Assembly (NCBI RefSeq): GCF_000349945.1
Contig: NC_020516.1
Location: 248,001-312,000, forward strand
Source of the DNA: Azoarcus sp. KH32C
GTDB lineage: Bacteria; Pseudomonadota; Gammaproteobacteria; Burkholderiales; Rhodocyclaceae
Length of the DNA stretch: 64,000 bases
Direction of reading: 5' to 3'
How positions within the stretch are numbered: the stretch's first letter is position 1; each line of letters opens with the position of its first letter. This document shows positions 8,160 to 15,382 of this stretch, piece after piece. The notes under the pieces were generated by a model that saw nothing but the letters and a program-made list of their open reading frames with translations, did no database searches and had not been told where the DNA came from. The position numbers and the translations under genes were made by a program.

Positions 8160-8174
8160 GCAAGAGCTGTGCCA
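8160..8174 (-). promoter_or_regulatory. Sigma-54 (-24/-12) promoter of the repeat-protein operon
   Basis: On the minus strand the sequence reads TGGCAC-AGCTC-TTGC, an exact match to the consensus TGGCAC-N5-TTGC with 10 bp between the invariant GG and GC. Transcription should begin near 8148, leaving a ~48-nt leader before the ATG at 8100. The activator gene at the left edge of the window has an intact GAFTGA loop and is the obvious candidate regulator. Confidence 0.8.
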
Positions 8175-8258
8175 CGGCCCGTGGATCAAGGCTTGGCGGG
8201 CGATTGGACGGGGCGCATTCCCGTCGGCACCTTCCCGCCGCAGGTGGCGCGCACGGAC

Positions 8259-8277
8259 TTGTACAGATGTTGTACAG
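8259..8277 (-). promoter_or_regulatory. Tandem TTGTACAG repeat, candidate upstream activator site
   Basis: TTGTACAG occurs at 8259-8266 and again at 8270-8277, one helical turn (11 bp) apart; each contains the palindrome TGTACA. The pair lies ~90-100 bp upstream of the -24 element, the usual distance for enhancer sites of sigma-54 activators. Assignment is inference from position and phasing. Confidence 0.4.
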
Positions 8278-8476
8278 CCCAAGGGCGAGTGGCGGGCGCG
8301 AGATTCGGCGTGTAGCCCCTATCATTTTGATTTACGGGCTGTTTGTCGTTCATGGATGGCGGCGGCCGAGTGTTGCAGCAGTGAAACACTTCCGTCCGCT
8401 GGCGCACCGCAATGGGCCCTCGCCCTGCGGACCGGCGTATATTCCGGAACCGCACCGATTGCCCGTCCCTCGCACC

Positions 8477-9565
8477 ATGCCCCTGCCCAGTTTCGATCCC
8501 GCCGCCTACCCTTCCCAGCTCGCCGAAAAGGTGGCCCGTTTCGCCAGCGACTTCGCGCCGCTCGGCGTTCCGGCGCCCGAGGTCTTTCAGTCCGAACCGC
8601 TGCACTACCGCCTGCGCGCCGAATTCCGCCTGTGGCACCACGGTGGCCGCGTCGATTACGCGATGTTCGATTCGGACGACCCCAAGACGCCGGTGCTGCT
8701 CGACGACTTCCCGCCCGCGGCCGCGCCGATCGCCGCCGTGATGCCGCGCCTGCGCGAGCGCGTGCAGGCCGACGAGATCCTCAAGCGCAAGCTCTTCCAG
8801 GTCGAATTCCTCGCGACCCTGAGCGGCGAACTGATGGTGAGCCTCGTCTATCACCGCCCCCTCGACGAGGCCTGGGAGGCCGCTGCGCGCGCCCTTGCCG
8901 CCGATCTCGGCGTGCAGCTCATCGGCCGCAGCCGCAAGCAGAAGATCGTGCTCGATCGCGACTGGCTGCTTGAGGAGTTCGAGCTCGACGGCCGGCGCCT
9001 GCGCTACCAGCAGATCGAAGGCAGCTTCACGCAACCGAACGGCGGCGTGAACCGCCAGATGCTCGGCTGGGCGCGCCGCCAGGCGGCCGGCGCCGGCGGC
9101 GACCTGCTGGAGCTCTACTGCGGCAATGGCAACTTCACGATCGCGCTCGCGCCGCTCTTCGACCGCGTGCTCGCGACCGAGGTCAGCAAGTCCTCGGTGC
9201 GCGCGGCGCACTACAACCTCGAAGCGAACGGCATCGACAACATCACGATGGTGCGCATGTCGAGCGACGAGATCAGCGACGCGCTGGCCGGCGGGCGCGA
9301 ATACCGCCGCATGAAGGACGTCGGGCTCGCCGATTACCGCTTCTCGACGCTCTTCATCGATCCGCCGCGCAGCGGGCTCGACGAGGCGACCGTCAAGCTC
9401 GCGCGCGGCTTCGACCGCATCCTCTATATCTCGTGCAACCCGCAGACGCTGCGCGACAACGTCGCCGCCCTTGCGGATACGCACGGCATCTCCGCCGCGG
9501 CGGTCTTCGACCAATTCCCCTACACGCACCATCTCGAGTGCGGGCTGGTGCTGACGCGGCGCTAA
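8477..9565 (+). CDS. trmA: tRNA (uracil-5-)-methyltransferase TrmA
   Basis: 362 residues, close to E. coli TrmA (366). It methylates U54 of the T-loop of tRNAs using S-adenosylmethionine. The start at 8477 (MPLPSFDPAAYPSQLAEKV) matches the family; the frame is open much further upstream but without homology. SAM motif LLELYCGNGNFTIALA, motif LFIDPPRSGLD, and the catalytic cysteine in ILYISCNPQTLRDN are all present, as is the C-terminal FPYTHHLECG. Stop codon overlaps the stop of the convergent small membrane protein gene by a few bases. Ordinary housekeeping gene, probably unrelated to the repeat operon it diverges from. Confidence 0.95.
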   Translation: MPLPSFDPAAYPSQLAEKVARFASDFAPLGVPAPEVFQSEPLHYRLRAEFRLWHHGGRVDYAMFDSDDPKTPVLLDDFPPAAAPIAAVMPRLRERVQADEILKRKLFQVEFLATLSGELMVSLVYHRPLDEAWEAAARALAADLGVQLIGRSRKQKIVLDRDWLLEEFELDGRRLRYQQIEGSFTQPNGGVNRQMLGWARRQAAGAGGDLLELYCGNGNFTIALAPLFDRVLATEVSKSSVRAAHYNLEANGIDNITMVRMSSDEISDALAGGREYRRMKDVGLADYRFSTLFIDPPRSGLDEATVKLARGFDRILYISCNPQTLRDNVAALADTHGISAAAVFDQFPYTHHLECGLVLTRR

Positions 9566-9906
9566 TCCTGTTTCGGGGGATCGGGGCGATCGGCGTCGTC
9601 GAGTGGATAGGAATCGGCAAAATAGGCCGGCCCTTTCATGATGAGCAGGATGCCGCACGCGATCGCCAGCGTGCCCACCGTGGTCCAGGTCAGCAGCGCC
9701 ACGCTGATGCCGAAGATGTCCGCCGTCGTGATGCTGGCGGTCGGATCGGCACCGAGCCCGGCCCAGGCCATCGCCCGGGCGAGCAGCGGGGGCAGGCTCG
9801 CGATCGCGCAGCCGCCGAAGAAAACGAACGGCAACCGGCGGAGCAGCCCGCGCTCGAACGCCGTGTCTGCGGCCTTGCGGTGGCCGTGGGAGGTCGTGGT
9901 GTTCAT
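9562..9906 (-). CDS. Small membrane protein of unknown function
   Basis: 114 residues from the ATG at 9906, which has AGAGGAA upstream; a longer frame to 10002 has no ribosome binding site. After a polar N-terminus (MNTTTSHGHRKAADTAFERGLLRR) there are two or three hydrophobic stretches (FVFFGGCAIASLPPLLARAMAW; VALLTWTTVGTLAIACGILLIM) and a polar tail rich in Asp and Pro. It converges on trmA with overlapping stop codons and diverges from epd. I do not recognise a family. Confidence 0.65.
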   Translation of the reverse strand: MNTTTSHGHRKAADTAFERGLLRRLPFVFFGGCAIASLPPLLARAMAWAGLGADPTASITTADIFGISVALLTWTTVGTLAIACGILLIMKGPAYFADSYPLDDADRPDPPKQD

Positions 9907-9975
9907 GGCGGTTCCTCTGTCGGGGTTGGGGGTGTCCGACGGTCCTTCGACTGCGACCTGCCGGCATGATGGTTC

Positions 9976-10023
9976 GATGCATCCGAGGGCGGATGATTCC
10001 ACACCTTTACCAACGGATGCATC
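9976..10023. repeat. 10-bp inverted repeat in the epd leader
   Basis: GATGCATCCG (9976-9985) and CGGATGCATC (10014-10023) form a perfect inverted repeat with 28 bp between, 41 bp before the epd start. It could be a protein-binding operator or a leader hairpin; no evidence distinguishes these. Confidence 0.4.
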
Positions 10024-10064
10024 GGCTCGTGCATCAACGCGACATTTCCGCTAGTGTTCAACCC

Positions 10065-11108
10065 ATGACCTTCCGTATCGCCATCAACGGCTACGGCCGC
10101 ATCGGCCGTTGCTTCCTGCGTGCCCTGCACGAGTCGCCGCTGCGCCACGACCTCCAGATCGTCGCCATCAACGAGCCGGCCGACATCGACAGCATGGCCT
10201 ACCTCACGCGCTTCGATTCGACCCACGGCTGCTTCCCCGGCACCGTCGCGGTGCGCGACGACATGCTCTACATCGACGACAGGCCCATCGTCGTCTCCCA
10301 CGCCACCGCGCCCGACGGCGTCGACTGGCAGGGGCTCGACATCGACCTCCTCGTCGAAGCCTCTGGCTGCTACCGCTACCGCAACGAACTCGACGCCTTC
10401 CTCGACGCGGGTTGCCGACGCCTGCTGTTGTCGCACCCTGGCCATAGCGCGGCGGACGTCGACCGCACCGTCGTCTTCGGCATGAACGAGGCCTCGCTGA
10501 CCGGCGAGGAGCGCCTCGTCTCGGCAGGCTCCTGCACGACCAACGCCATCGTCCCCATCCTCGCGATCCTCGACGAGGCTTTCGGCATCGACCACGCGCT
10601 GACGACGACGCTGCACTCGGTGATGAACGACCAGCCGCTGATCGACGGCTACCACCACGCCGATCTGCGCATGACGCGCTCGGCGATGCAGTCGATGATT
10701 CCCGTCGATACCGGCCTCGCGCGCGGCATCGCCCGCCTGCTGCCGGCGCTCGCGGGCCGCATCGAGTCCAAGGCGATTCGTGTGCCGGTGCCCAACGTAT
10801 CGGCGATCGACCTCGTCGTGACGATGAAACGTGACGTCACCGCCGACGAGATCAACGCCCGTCTGCGCGCCGCTGCGACCGACGGCAGCGTGCCGACGCT
10901 CGCCTATTCCGACGCCCCCCACGCCTCGATCGACTTCAACCACGACCGCCACTCGGCGATCCTGGATGGCAGCCAGACCCGCATGATCGGCGACCGGATG
11001 GCGAACCTGCTGATCTGGTTCGACAACGAATGGGGCTTCTCGAACCGCATGGTCGAGGTTGCCGCCTGCTGGGCCCAGCGTCTGGGCCGACGCGTCGGCG
11101 GAGCGTAG
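10065..11108 (+). CDS. epd: D-erythrose-4-phosphate dehydrogenase (GapA family)
   Basis: 347 residues from the ATG at 10065 (MTFRIAINGYGRIGRCFLRAL). NAD-binding GYGRIGR, active-site SAGSCTTNAIVPIL with the catalytic Cys, and IPVDTGLARGI, FNHDRHSAILDG and WFDNEWGFSNRM follow family order. The segment LHSVMNDQPLIDGYH and the absence of the classical glyceraldehyde-3-phosphate SASCTTNCLAP form favour Epd over GapA. Epd oxidises erythrose-4-phosphate to 4-phosphoerythronate for pyridoxal phosphate synthesis; glyceraldehyde-3-phosphate dehydrogenase activity cannot be excluded. No pgk or fba follows, so it is not in a glycolytic operon here. Confidence 0.85.
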   Translation: MTFRIAINGYGRIGRCFLRALHESPLRHDLQIVAINEPADIDSMAYLTRFDSTHGCFPGTVAVRDDMLYIDDRPIVVSHATAPDGVDWQGLDIDLLVEASGCYRYRNELDAFLDAGCRRLLLSHPGHSAADVDRTVVFGMNEASLTGEERLVSAGSCTTNAIVPILAILDEAFGIDHALTTTLHSVMNDQPLIDGYHHADLRMTRSAMQSMIPVDTGLARGIARLLPALAGRIESKAIRVPVPNVSAIDLVVTMKRDVTADEINARLRAAATDGSVPTLAYSDAPHASIDFNHDRHSAILDGSQTRMIGDRMANLLIWFDNEWGFSNRMVEVAACWAQRLGRRVGGA

Positions 11109-11112
11109 ACGC

Positions 11113-11154
11113 AAAAAAAGGCCGGTGCAGCGCGGGGGACGCTGGCGACCGGCC
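11113..11154 (-). terminator. Rho-independent terminator of the Tim44-domain gene
   Basis: Inverted repeat GGCCGGT (11120-11126) and ACCGGCC (11148-11154); on the minus strand the stem is followed by seven T (11113-11119). It lies 40 bp beyond the stop of the Tim44-domain gene. It also sits just after epd but has the U tract only in the minus direction. Confidence 0.7.
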
Positions 11155-11193
11155 AAGGGATGAACGGGGGCAGGGGAACCCCCGTGAGCGGTA

Positions 11194-12066
11194 TCAGTTC
11201 AGTTGCTGCACCCCGGCCACGACCCAGCCACGGCCGCCGTCGATCGGCTTCGTCAGGTGCCAGATCTCGTCGAAGCGTTCCGCGGGGCCGCCGACCTCTT
11301 CGCGGATCAGGCCGCCGAAGCGTACGCTGACGACGTAGCGCTGGGCTTCCTGTTCAAAGTCGACGATCTCCGCATGCAGATCCAGCACTTCGGTGTGCTG
11401 CTTCGCCGTGCCACGTTCGGTCAATTGCATCTGCAGCTCGGCGAACACTTCCGGCGACACGAACTCCCGCAGATCGGCGAGATTGCCCGCGTCGTTCGCC
11501 GCCTGAAGGCGGATGAAGTTCAGCTTGGCCTGGCGCACGAAGCCTTCGGCATCGAAATCCGCGGGAAGAGTGCGCGGTGCGGCGGTGCCCGTCGCGGTGG
11601 AAGCCGCGGCAGCCGGCATCGGCTCCTGATGCGACATCGGCGCCATGCCGCCACCCGCACCCATCCCCGCATACTGCATCGGCGACTCGGCCGCGCGCTT
11701 GCGTGCCGCGAACATCCGGACCGCAACCACCGCAGCCATTACCAGCAGCGCGATCAGCATCATGCTGCCGAATTCCTCACCGAAGCCGAAGTGCGACGCG
11801 AGCGCGGCCAGGCCGAGACCGGCGGCGAGACCGGCCACGGGGCCGAGCCAGCTTCTACGCGGGGTCTGCGGAGCCGTCGTCGCCGCACCGGCAGGTTGCG
11901 TCGGCGTCGTGGCGCTGCGCGCCGGCGGTGCGGTCGGTGCCGTCGAAGGGGTGCTGCGCTGCATGCCGAAGGACTGGCTGCCGCCGAGGCGCTTCGCTTC
12001 GGCATCGGGTGCCGCAAGGCCGACGCTCACAACGAGCGCAAACAGGGCCAACAGAATGCGTTTCAT
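11194..12066 (-). CDS. Tim44-like domain membrane protein
   Basis: 290 residues, ribosome binding site AAGGAG. An N-terminal signal or membrane segment (MKRILLALFALVVSVGLAAP) precedes a Thr/Pro/Ala linker. Two further hydrophobic stretches follow around residues 75-115 (WLGPVAGLAAGLGLAALASHFGF; SMMLIALLVMAAVVAVRMFAA). The C-terminal ~110 residues (FVRQAKLNFIRLQAANDAGNLADLREFVSPEVFAEL ... YVVSVRFGGLIRE ... IWHLTKP) are a Tim44-like domain, a cone-shaped NTF2-type fold found in many proteobacterial inner-membrane proteins of unknown role. Monocistronic, with its own terminator, divergent from the nhaR-like gene. Confidence 0.8.
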   Translation of the reverse strand: MKRILLALFALVVSVGLAAPDAEAKRLGGSQSFGMQRSTPSTAPTAPPARSATTPTQPAGAATTAPQTPRRSWLGPVAGLAAGLGLAALASHFGFGEEFGSMMLIALLVMAAVVAVRMFAARKRAAESPMQYAGMGAGGGMAPMSHQEPMPAAAASTATGTAAPRTLPADFDAEGFVRQAKLNFIRLQAANDAGNLADLREFVSPEVFAELQMQLTERGTAKQHTEVLDLHAEIVDFEQEAQRYVVSVRFGGLIREEVGGPAERFDEIWHLTKPIDGGRGWVVAGVQQLN

Positions 12067-12198
12067 GGTGTTCTTGACTCCTTGGGTTCATTGAATCGAT
12101 CTGCCCTCTGCAGATCATTGGTGCCAGCATAGACTATTCGTTGACTTCGGATGAAGCTGAGTTTTAAGTAGCGACATTACCAAAAAACGGAAGAAGCC

Positions 12199-13101
12199 AT
12201 GCAGCCGCTCAATTATCGACATCTCTATTATTTCTGGGTTGCCGCCAAGGAAGGCGGCATCGCGCGCGCCGCGGAGCGGCTCGGCATGGCGGTGCAGACG
12301 GTCAGCACCCAGGTGCGCGAGCTCGAACGCGAGCTGGGGTACGCATTATTCCGTTCGGCCGGCCGCGGCGTCGAACTCACCGAGGCCGGCACCACTGCCG
12401 CGCGCTTCGCCGAACAGATCTTCCAGCTCGGCGAAGCGCTTCCCGCCGCTGTGCAGGACGCTGCCACCGCCCAGGGCCTGCGCCTCGCCGTCGGCATCTC
12501 CGACGCCCTGCCCAAGCTCGCCGTGCGCCATCTGCTCCAGCCGGCGACGCAGACGCCCGAGCTGCGCCTGCTGTGCCACGAAGGCGATTTCGACGATCTG
12601 CTCGCCGACCTCGCGCTGCATCGGCTCGACGTCGTCCTCGCCGACCGGCCCGCGCCGCCCAACCCCAACCTGCGCGTCTTCAGCCACCGCGTCGGCCGCG
12701 CCTCCGTCGCATGGTACGCGCCCGCCGCGGTCGCAAGCGCCGTCCATCGCCCCTTCCCAGCCTGCCTCGCCGACCTTCCGCTGCTGCTGCCTACCGCCGA
12801 TTCGGCGCTACGCGGCCGCCTCGATGATTGGCTCGCCCGCCACGGCATCCGCCCGCAAATCGTTGGCGAATTCGAAGACAGCGCCCTTCTCGCCACCTTC
12901 GGCGAAAGCGGCTTCGGCGCCTTCCCCGCGCCGGAAATGTCGTCGGAGGAACTGACCGGTGCGCGCGGACTTACGCTGATCGGCCGCAGCCCGGACGTCG
13001 TCGAGCATTTCTATGCGATTTCGGCGCAGCGCAAAGTCGAGCATCCCGCAGTTCGCAAGTTGCTCGATCAGGCGGGGGAAGCGGCCGAATCAGCCACATA
13101 G
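12199..13101 (+). CDS. nhaR: LysR-family transcriptional regulator, NhaR-like
   Basis: 300 residues. N-terminal helix-turn-helix (LNYRHLYYFWVAAKEGGIARAAERLGMAVQTVSTQVREL) opens like NhaR (NYNHLYYFW). The co-inducer domain has NhaR-like motifs, including the VGISDAL segment, HRLDVVLADRPAPP, PFPACLADLPLLLP and GEFEDSALLATFG near the end. E. coli NhaR activates the Na+/H+ antiporter gene nhaA and the polysaccharide operon pgaABCD (established knowledge). Here no nhaA is adjacent, but a large polysaccharide locus starts next door in the opposite direction, so a role in matrix control is worth considering. Its 3' end overlaps the convergent sulfatase gene by 34 bp. Confidence 0.8.
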   Translation: MQPLNYRHLYYFWVAAKEGGIARAAERLGMAVQTVSTQVRELERELGYALFRSAGRGVELTEAGTTAARFAEQIFQLGEALPAAVQDAATAQGLRLAVGISDALPKLAVRHLLQPATQTPELRLLCHEGDFDDLLADLALHRLDVVLADRPAPPNPNLRVFSHRVGRASVAWYAPAAVASAVHRPFPACLADLPLLLPTADSALRGRLDDWLARHGIRPQIVGEFEDSALLATFGESGFGAFPAPEMSSEELTGARGLTLIGRSPDVVEHFYAISAQRKVEHPAVRKLLDQAGEAAESAT

Positions 13102-14612
13102 GGCTGTCCTTGGTCTTCGATATCCGTTGCCGCACGAAGCAGCCGGAGTCCCAGCGTTTCGACGGAAAGTGCTTCGTGGCCGGCCGTGGGCGCGGGGGAG
13201 CTACTCCACAGAACGTAGTCGGTCTCGCCCGTGGGACGTGCGAGCTGCCGGTACACGGTCGGCATGATCGGCACATGGTCGCCGTACCAACACAGCAGCC
13301 CTGGGCGGGCCTGTCGCGTCAGTGTCGCCCGCAGGCTCGCCACCATCCGGTCCGCATTGCGCAGATGTCGCAGATACACGGTCAGGTCCTCGCAGCCGTT
13401 CGGAGGTGCTGCCGTGTAATGCGTGGCGATATCATCCGGCCCCGTCTTTTCCAGGTGCAGCGGGCCGTGGTTTTCCATCGTGATCACGAAGACGAACACC
13501 GGCCCGGCCGCATTGGCGAGGATTTCGGCCACTTTCGCAGCCACTGCCTCGTCGCCGATGTAGGGGCCGCAGCGGGGGGCGTCGGGGAAGGAGCGGATGT
13601 CGACGAACTCGTCGAATCCCAGCAGCGGACAGACCTTGTCGCGCGTGTAGAAGCCGGCCGGGTAGGGGTGTACGCAGATCGTCCGGTAGCCGCGGCGCTT
13701 GAGCACGTGTGCGACACTGACCGCGCCCGAGCGCGCTGCCTTGCGGTAGGGGTTGAAGCGATGGACGCCGAGGGTCGGTGCATCGACGGCGGTGAGGAAG
13801 GCGAACTCGCTGCGTACCGTATTGGCGCCCCACGCGGGTACCGACAGCTTGCCGTGCGATATCGCATCGCGTTTCAGATCGTCGAAAGCGGCCAGCACCT
13901 CCGGCCGGATGCCGTCGAACAGCAGGCGCGCGTCGAAGAAGGATTCGCTCTGCACCGCGACGATGTGCGGGGGCTCGGTATCGGGTGCTGGCGGCGGAAC
14001 GTCGGCGAAGCGGTCGGGCAACTGTGGAGCGCGGCGCTCGGCGCAGCCGTAGGCCCACAGACAGGGCAGCAGCCCGAAGGCATCGAGGTCGCCTGTCGCA
14101 TCGTAGCGCACCGGCGGACCACGCCGCGAAGGTGTGACGAGCAGGATGCCGACTGCAGCCCAGACCGCGAGGGCGCCCAATTGCCCCGATAACGCGAAGC
14201 GATCCGCAGGGACCGCTTCGAGCCACAGGCCGGTCGCTACCGCCGCGACGAAGCCGGCCGCAGCGGCCAGCGCATTGCCCCAGCCGAGGAAAGGAATATA
14301 GAGCCGCGGATGGCGCATCGCGTCCGTGAAATACTCGAAATCCTGGAAGACGAACGGCTCTTCGAGCGAATGGAATTTCGCGTTGTTCACGAGCACGATC
14401 AGCAGCAGGAAGGCCGAGGTCGCCGCCGTCGCGAACCACGGCCGGCCGAGCACGAGGCAGAGCGGCACGAAAGTCAGCAGCCACAGTCCGCAATGCAGCG
14501 TGATGCAGCTTGCAGGGCGCCGCCACATCGGCCGCAGCGGCGGCTGCATCGCTGCCTCGATCGCGAACGACAGGGCCAGCCCGACGGCCGGCGCGAACAC
14601 GATGGACGTCAT
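13068..14612 (-). CDS. LTA-synthase/sulfatase-family membrane protein (RkpI-like), last gene of capsule locus
   Basis: 514 residues. The N-terminal ~185 residues hold four or five hydrophobic helices, then an alkaline-phosphatase-superfamily catalytic domain. Visible active-site elements: VQSESFFD (metal ligand Glu), AWGANTVRSEF (nucleophile Thr), ITMENHGPL (His) and WYGDHVP (Asp-His). These match the LtaS/sulfatase fold of phosphoglycerol or phosphoethanolamine transferases facing the periplasm. A protein of this class (RkpI) accompanies the rhizobial capsule genes rkpAGH, and homologues of those genes occur in this locus. It starts 6 bp after the SDR stop. The substrate is unknown: polymer modification or lipid-carrier handling. 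Confidence 0.75.
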   Translation of the reverse strand: MTSIVFAPAVGLALSFAIEAAMQPPLRPMWRRPASCITLHCGLWLLTFVPLCLVLGRPWFATAATSAFLLLIVLVNNAKFHSLEEPFVFQDFEYFTDAMRHPRLYIPFLGWGNALAAAAGFVAAVATGLWLEAVPADRFALSGQLGALAVWAAVGILLVTPSRRGPPVRYDATGDLDAFGLLPCLWAYGCAERRAPQLPDRFADVPPPAPDTEPPHIVAVQSESFFDARLLFDGIRPEVLAAFDDLKRDAISHGKLSVPAWGANTVRSEFAFLTAVDAPTLGVHRFNPYRKAARSGAVSVAHVLKRRGYRTICVHPYPAGFYTRDKVCPLLGFDEFVDIRSFPDAPRCGPYIGDEAVAAKVAEILANAAGPVFVFVITMENHGPLHLEKTGPDDIATHYTAAPPNGCEDLTVYLRHLRNADRMVASLRATLTRQARPGLLCWYGDHVPIMPTVYRQLARPTGETDYVLWSSSPAPTAGHEALSVETLGLRLLRAATDIEDQGQPYVADSAASPA

Positions 14613-14618
14613 GCGGGC

Positions 14619-15380
14619 CTACCCGTGATAGCCGAACAGGCGCACGAGGCGCACCGACAGGCCGGCCGGCAGGGCGGCCAGGAACCAGGTGCCGAGGTTG
14701 AGCGGAAAGGGGAAGGTGATGCGGGCGCGGTCGTTTTCCAGCCCGCGGCGGATCGTGCGCGCGGCGCGCTCGGGCGTCCATAGGAAAGGCTTCGGACCAG
14801 GCATCGCGTTGCACATCGGTGACTCGACGTAACCCGGCATCACGACGTTCACGCGCACGCCCTCCGGTCCCAGCCAGCCGCGCAAGGCTTCGCCATAGGC
14901 CTTCACGGCGGCCTTGCTGGCGCTGTAGCTCGGCGTCACCGGCAAGCCGAAATAGCCCGCGAGCGAACTGATCAGCGCGACCTGACCGCGTCCGCGGCGG
15001 CGCATCGCCGGCAGGAAGGCGTCGACCAGCGCGATCACGGCGCGCACGTTCAGCGCGAACAGGGCTTCGCTGTCCTCCCAGCGCTCGCCGGCCCCGTCGG
15101 GCCCGATGTCGATGTTCATGCCGGCGTTCGCGACGAGTAGATCGAGCTCGTGGCATGCCGCCATGTCGAGCGCCCACTGGCGCGCCTGCGCCACGTCGCC
15201 CAGGTCTATGCAGCACGGGATCACGTCCGCGCCGCGCGCCCTGCAGTTGGCCGCGACCCGCTCCAGTTGCCCGGCGTTGCGGCCGTGCAGGATCAATTGC
15301 GTGCCGGGGCGCGCGTATTCGTTGGCGAGGGCGCCCCCGATGGCGCCGGTCGCGCCGGTAATCAAGACACAGCGTGACAT
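14619..15380 (-). CDS. Short-chain dehydrogenase/reductase (RkpH-like)
   Basis: 253 residues from the ATG at 15380; the frame stays open to 16481 but that part is antisense to real KpsS coding. Cofactor motif ITGATGAIGGALA, LLVANAGMN, catalytic Ser in ALISSLAGYFG and Tyr-Lys in SYSASKAAVKAYG are intact. A hydrophobic C-terminus (FLAALPAGLSVRLVRLF) suggests membrane association, as in ketosphinganine reductase-like SDRs. With the oxoamine synthase and PKS at the other end of the locus it could reduce a 3-keto amino lipid (inference). It is placed 3 bp after kpsS and 6 bp before the sulfatase gene. Confidence 0.8.
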   Translation of the reverse strand: MSRCVLITGATGAIGGALANEYARPGTQLILHGRNAGQLERVAANCRARGADVIPCCIDLGDVAQARQWALDMAACHELDLLVANAGMNIDIGPDGAGERWEDSEALFALNVRAVIALVDAFLPAMRRRGRGQVALISSLAGYFGLPVTPSYSASKAAVKAYGEALRGWLGPEGVRVNVVMPGYVESPMCNAMPGPKPFLWTPERAARTIRRGLENDRARITFPFPLNLGTWFLAALPAGLSVRLVRLFGYHG

Positions 15381-15382
15381 CG

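Larger units (their letters stand above)
8101..8476. other. 376-bp intergenic control region between repeat operon and trmA
   Basis: No credible gene here. Reading leftward it holds the operon's leader, an 11-bp palindrome GGCACCGTGCC (8128-8138), a canonical sigma-54 promoter and a tandem TTGTACAG repeat. Toward trmA there is an AT-richer patch (8320-8350, ATCATTTTGATTTAC) that may carry the trmA promoter; I cannot place a convincing sigma-70 site. Confidence 0.6.

Noticed and set aside
8186..9982. Minus-strand open frame of 598 codons across trmA
   Set aside because: Antisense to a complete, motif-bearing trmA; no homology-like features.
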